From contig JAGAQY010000039.1 in NCBI GenBank assembly GCA_017622495.1, forward strand, positions 1 through 62,640: a stretch of DNA of 62,640 nucleotides, given 5' to 3'. The notes below the pieces were generated by a model. That model made no database searches. It worked only from the letters and a program-made list of their open reading frames with translations, and was not told the origin of the DNA. Source of the DNA: Bacteroidaceae bacterium (GTDB lineage Bacteria; Bacteroidota; Bacteroidia; Bacteroidales; Bacteroidaceae). Below are positions 59,896-62,640 of the stretch, piece by piece. Within the stretch, counting starts at the first letter, position 1; every line of letters starts with the position of its first letter. The position numbers were made by a program, and so were the translations under genes.

Positions 59896-60141
59896 ATGAG
59901 AAAACTTTTAACATGTATGGGGCTTGTAGCCTTTATGGGTGTTGCATTAAGTTCATGTGACACTCCCAGTTCCATCGCTTGGAGCCGGTATTATTTGGCT
60001 AAAGACACGTTGGAAGCTGGGGACCCATATTTCGCAAAAGAGTGTCTGAGGAAATGCAACACGGAAGTTGACAGTGTGTTGGCCGTCAGGGTTGATTCCC
60101 TGATGAAAGTCATTGATAAGGCTATTGAAGAGGACAGGTGA
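59896..60141 (+). CDS. Small lipoprotein
   Basis: An 81-residue protein with a lipoprotein signal (ALSSC, Cys at 21) and a short helical mature part (WSRYYLAKDTLEAGDPYFAK, ECLRKC) that resembles one and a half TPR units. I do not recognise a named family. It overlaps the next gene by four bases (GTGA), implying translational coupling. The next protein also has TPR-like helices and a lipobox. Confidence 0.7.
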   Translation: MRKLLTCMGLVAFMGVALSSCDTPSSIAWSRYYLAKDTLEAGDPYFAKECLRKCNTEVDSVLAVRVDSLMKVIDKAIEEDR

Positions 60142-60917
60142 GAAAAATCCTATATATCATACTCGCGGGAATGCTTCTCGCTCTTGCTGCATGTGGCAAG
60201 GAGGAGGGTGGCGTGGCGGATGCGGCATCGGCAACTGAGGTGTACACTTCCGTGCAGGAACTGCTCCTCAAGGGCGAATACCAGAAGGCCGAGACACGTA
60301 TCGACTCGATGCACCGTGCTCCCTCTCTCACAAAGGAACAGCGCAGCATGGTCTATCTGCTACGCTCGAGGCTGCATCAGCTGCGCGACGAAGACCCCTA
60401 CCGCGCCACGAAGTACATGAAGCTGCACGTGGAGCTGGCGAGTGAGGAGCGACAAAATATGACTGCGCCGTGGATTGTAGGCAGCATGGCTTTGCTGCTG
60501 ACCTTCGGCTCGGTGGGGTATTATACACGGCATCGCAAGAATGCCGATGCGGCGAGGGATACCGCCTGCTCCTTCAAGGAGGAGTGGGAGCAGGCGAAGC
60601 GTGCATTCGCTGCAACAGCATCGGGGCGGCTGATACTGACTGCTGACGACAACGAGGCGTTCACGGGCGAAGAGCGCAAGCGACTGCTCGCCGATATCGA
60701 AGCGTGCTTCATCGGCATCATCCAGCACATTCGCCAAGAGGCACCCCACACCAACCGCGAAGAGACGCTCTACTGTATCTGCTCGGGGCTGCGCATGTCG
60801 CCTCGCCGCATGGCCGATTGCCTGCTCACGACACTCTCGACCCTACGTTCGCGTAAGGCACGGCTACGCAATAAGTTGCCTGAGTACATGTATGGTGCTT
60901 TCTTTTATGAACAGTAG
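60138..60917 (+). CDS. Membrane-anchored HTH regulator with lipoprotein signal
   Basis: A 259-residue protein starting at GTG, four bases inside the upstream gene, which supports this start. Order: lipobox ALAAC (Cys 19), TPR-like helices (about 30-100, VQELLLKGEYQKAETRIDSM), one membrane helix (about 110-130), then a cytoplasmic part. The last about 45 residues (ICSGLRMSPRRMADCLLTTL, STLRSRKARLRNKL) look like the DNA-binding HTH that ends many Bacteroidetes TPR-TM-HTH regulators. A sensor that reads the envelope and binds DNA at the membrane is inferred. The combination of a lipobox and a transmembrane helix is unusual. Confidence 0.65.
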   Translation: MRKILYIILAGMLLALAACGKEEGGVADAASATEVYTSVQELLLKGEYQKAETRIDSMHRAPSLTKEQRSMVYLLRSRLHQLRDEDPYRATKYMKLHVELASEERQNMTAPWIVGSMALLLTFGSVGYYTRHRKNADAARDTACSFKEEWEQAKRAFAATASGRLILTADDNEAFTGEERKRLLADIEACFIGIIQHIRQEAPHTNREETLYCICSGLRMSPRRMADCLLTTLSTLRSRKARLRNKLPEYMYGAFFYEQ

Positions 60918-61016
60918 ATCTGCGGTTTAGGTATTTGCAACGCTTTTGGGACGCTGTTTTTTTGAAGTTTCCGATGGTTTATGCGAACTTTGCGACCGTA
61001 AAACCAACACACACGT

Positions 61017-61703
61017 ATGAAACGATACACGATTCTTTTCGCACTATGTGCACTGAGCACTCTCGGCATTAGGGCCGAACTGACCGATACGGCTACCATC
61101 GACAATGATTGTCGACGCATGGTACAGTTCTTCAAGGCCACCCTCTATGAGAACTACGGCGACTCACTGGCGTTCGGTACCTTCATCAATGCATACCGTG
61201 CCTACGATGACAACTACATCATACAGGTAGACCGCAACAAGCTGAAGGTGCTGTTTGCCGAAATCTACGAGCGCACCTGGCGCGACTATCTGCTGGGTGG
61301 GTACGATGAAAGGCAATCAAGGTATAAGCAGAATCCCAAATGGGATGTCCGTTGGGTGCAGTATTCCCCGGGCCTACGTGCCCAATCCATCAATCCACAT
61401 ACGCAAGGCAGTTATCTCCATCGCGTAATAGCAAGGTCCGAACGTCCCTACTTCCAAATGGTATATGACCATGCCTTAAAGGCTTGGGCTTTCCCAAGCT
61501 ATCATGTCAACGACTTCTGGATAAATCACGATTGGCTTGTTCAGGCTTTTCACGCTGGCGATGAGGAAGTCCAGTTGTGGCTCACTTTTAGGTTCTGGCC
61601 CTATCTCTGCCATTGCGGCAATATTGACGTCTATTGCAGCAAGCCCAAGGAAGAGGTGCCCGACACGTTCATTATGCGCGAATTCAAACTACCACCTTTA
61701 TAA
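61017..61703 (+). CDS. Uncharacterised secreted protein, paralogue A
   Basis: A 228-residue exported protein (signal peptide ends GIRA). I recognise no family. It is clearly a paralogue of the next gene: both have ATLYENYGDSLAF / STLYDNYGDSLAL near residue 42, D.YI.QVD / AYILRVD near 68, and an end block WPYLCHCGNIDVY / WPYLSHCANVDVY. A conserved GDEEVQ precedes the end block. Conserved His, Cys and Tyr in that block are candidates for a binding or catalytic site (inference). The promoter looks weak (TTTG near 60962, AACTTTG at 60987-60993). Confidence 0.75.
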   Translation: MKRYTILFALCALSTLGIRAELTDTATIDNDCRRMVQFFKATLYENYGDSLAFGTFINAYRAYDDNYIIQVDRNKLKVLFAEIYERTWRDYLLGGYDERQSRYKQNPKWDVRWVQYSPGLRAQSINPHTQGSYLHRVIARSERPYFQMVYDHALKAWAFPSYHVNDFWINHDWLVQAFHAGDEEVQLWLTFRFWPYLCHCGNIDVYCSKPKEEVPDTFIMREFKLPPL

Positions 61704-61717
61704 TATATATATAGGAC

Positions 61718-62452
61718 ATGAAGACATTGATTAGACCTATGTTTCCCCTGCTTATGGCACTGCTCCTTGTAGCGTGTGCCCATCCAAGCAAGCAGCAAGT
61801 AGCGAGCGACACACAGCGCATGCTCACCTTCGTGAAGTCCACGCTCTACGACAACTACGGCGATTCTTTGGCGCTCGACACCTTCTGGCATCACTACAAG
61901 CGCTACTACGCCGCCTATATACTGCGTGTGGATCAGAGGGAATTGCTCGACATCAACCAGTCGTTGTATGCCGGCACCTTGTTTGACTATTACATTGATG
62001 CCGAGCGTTGGGAGCCGCAGGAGGAACTCATGGGCCGCCACCTACGCTCCATCTTTGCTCAGTTTGCCCTCTTCCGCACATTGCCCTTGCGCACCGATGC
62101 GCACAGCTATCTGCAAAGCGCACTATCCGAAGCCAAGCACCCCTTCCTGCAGCAATTGTACCAATATGCCGACACCACACATGCGGTTCCCTACATGGAG
62201 AATATGCGTCTGCTGCTCGACCCTTATTGTAGTGAAAACTATCCCTATATCCCTGACAACACCCATCTGAAGCCGTGGATGGACAAGTACGACGTGCCTG
62301 CCGCCTTCCGCCAAGGAGATGCCGAAGTACAGCAGTTCATTGCTCTATATATGTGGCCCTACCTCTCCCACTGCGCCAACGTGGATGTCTATTCGGGACG
62401 CACGCGTGATGCCTTGCTCCGTGAGATAATTCCCTCAGATAAGGAGAGATGA
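61718..62452 (+). CDS. Uncharacterised lipoprotein, paralogue B
   Basis: A 244-residue lipoprotein (lipobox LLVAC). Tandem paralogue of the preceding gene, 14 bases downstream, hence co-transcribed. See paralogue A for the shared blocks: YDNYGDSLALDTF, GDAEVQ and MWPYLSHCANVDVYSG. One copy is predicted free in the periplasm and the other lipid-anchored. Function unknown. A terminator at 62458-62481 follows. Confidence 0.75.
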   Translation: MKTLIRPMFPLLMALLLVACAHPSKQQVASDTQRMLTFVKSTLYDNYGDSLALDTFWHHYKRYYAAYILRVDQRELLDINQSLYAGTLFDYYIDAERWEPQEELMGRHLRSIFAQFALFRTLPLRTDAHSYLQSALSEAKHPFLQQLYQYADTTHAVPYMENMRLLLDPYCSENYPYIPDNTHLKPWMDKYDVPAAFRQGDAEVQQFIALYMWPYLSHCANVDVYSGRTRDALLREIIPSDKER

Positions 62453-62457
62453 AAAGA

Positions 62458-62481
62458 TGCCTCGGAGTATTCTCCGAGGCG
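62458..62481 (+). terminator. Hairpin after paralogue B
   Basis: Stem GCCTCGGAG / CTCCGAGGC with a TATT loop. No long U-tract. Confidence 0.7.
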
Positions 62482-62506
62482 TTGATGTATGAAGCAATTC
62501 TTGACA

Positions 62507-62640
62507 TGTACTAAATAAGTTGACACAACAAAAAAAGTTATGTCACGAACAATCAGTACTTCTCTCCGTCTGGAGATTGTGGATGTTTACTACCACAGCA
62601 ACATGAAAAAAACGGATATCTGTAAGAAATATGGGATATC
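62507..62640 (+). mobile_element. Left end of an IS3-type insertion sequence, partial
   Basis: Begins TGTACTAAATAAGTTGACAC, similar to the TGTACTG...AAGTTGGACA ends of IS150-group IS3 elements. It carries the start of a transposase 33 bases in. The right end and most of the element lie outside the window. Confidence 0.65.
62540..62640 (+). CDS. Transposase OrfA-like, partial at window end
   Basis: Only 33 codons are visible, starting MSRTISTSLRLEIVDVYYHS and reaching KKTDICKKYGI. This is a typical helix-turn-helix start of an IS3-family OrfA (the HTH helices are about 20-33). The frame runs off the window, so the family call rests on the HTH type and the IS-like left end. Confidence 0.6.
   Translation, partial: MSRTISTSLRLEIVDVYYHSNMKKTDICKKYGI

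Noticed and set aside
1..62640. tRNA, rRNA, tmRNA genes and known riboswitches
   Set aside because: No cloverleaf with a T-arm GTTCRANNC, no rRNA signature and no riboswitch core were recognised by eye; small structured RNAs could still be missed.

Overview
The window looks like chromosomal DNA from a member of the Bacteroidales, probably Prevotellaceae or Bacteroidaceae. The evidence is gene content (BspA-type leucine-rich repeats, DUF4252, DUF3316, DUF3127, DUF3078, HU-related protein, GxxExxY, pyruvate:ferredoxin oxidoreductase, rubrerythrin), the lack of clear Shine-Dalgarno sites, and promoters of the Bacteroidetes type (TTG, 19-20 bases, TAnnTTTG), of which more than ten can be read directly. 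Base composition is near 50% G+C in housekeeping genes and lower in accessory stretches. No rRNA, tRNA or CRISPR array was recognised.

Layout. 0-6 kb: an AAA ATPase, nifJ, a small membrane protein and a GNAT acetyltransferase. 6-14 kb: a degenerate trypsin-like/TPR protein with rlmB on the minus strand, then nhaA and an ABC-F ATPase, convergent with an SLC13-type permease. 14-19 kb: an M13 endopeptidase lipoprotein, an ion-channel-like protein with an odd selectivity filter, and a DUF3078 outer-membrane protein. 19-23.3 kb: pyrG and yidC, then a gap holding two identical promoter-plus-terminator units that look like small RNA genes. 23.3-29 kb: a minus-strand operon (DUF5063, exonuclease, rRNA methyltransferase) divergent from ftsK-lolA. 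29-32 kb: an oxidative-stress island (rubrerythrin divergent from oxyR and a hemerythrin-LuxR regulator). 32-36 kb: an MBL hydrolase, murB, an S41 peptidase and DUF3316. 36-40 kb: GxxExxY, upp-uraA and an HU-related protein, with two 140-bp terminal-inverted-repeat elements bracketing GxxExxY-upp. 40-48 kb: accessory DNA (second S41 peptidase, polyvalent-type kinase, BspA-like protein, AAA ATPase-nuclease) rich in dispersed repeats. 48-56 kb: core genes parC, glyS, an FKBP isomerase, DUF3127 and dnaN. 56-62.6 kb: a secreted DUF4488-like protein, a DUF4252-ECF sigma-anti-sigma-DUF4252 operon, a membrane-anchored HTH regulator cluster, two tandem paralogues of unknown function, and the left end of an IS3-type insertion sequence running off the window.

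How the genes fit together. upp-uraA give uracil import and salvage, and pyrG makes CTP from UTP; all three are in the window but not in one operon. The CTP synthase is the most striking gene: its synthetase half is intact but all three catalytic-triad positions of the glutaminase half are replaced, suggesting ammonia-only CTP synthesis. The rubrerythrin/OxyR/hemerythrin-LuxR group is a coherent peroxide-oxygen response set for an anaerobe. FtsK, DnaN, ParC and a DUF3127 protein with an SSB-like tail serve chromosome maintenance.

The intergenic DNA is unusually structured. At least six dispersed repeat families are present. Two of them carry recognisable promoters pointing into neighbouring genes, and several short repeats have been absorbed in frame into coding sequences, mostly in signal peptides.
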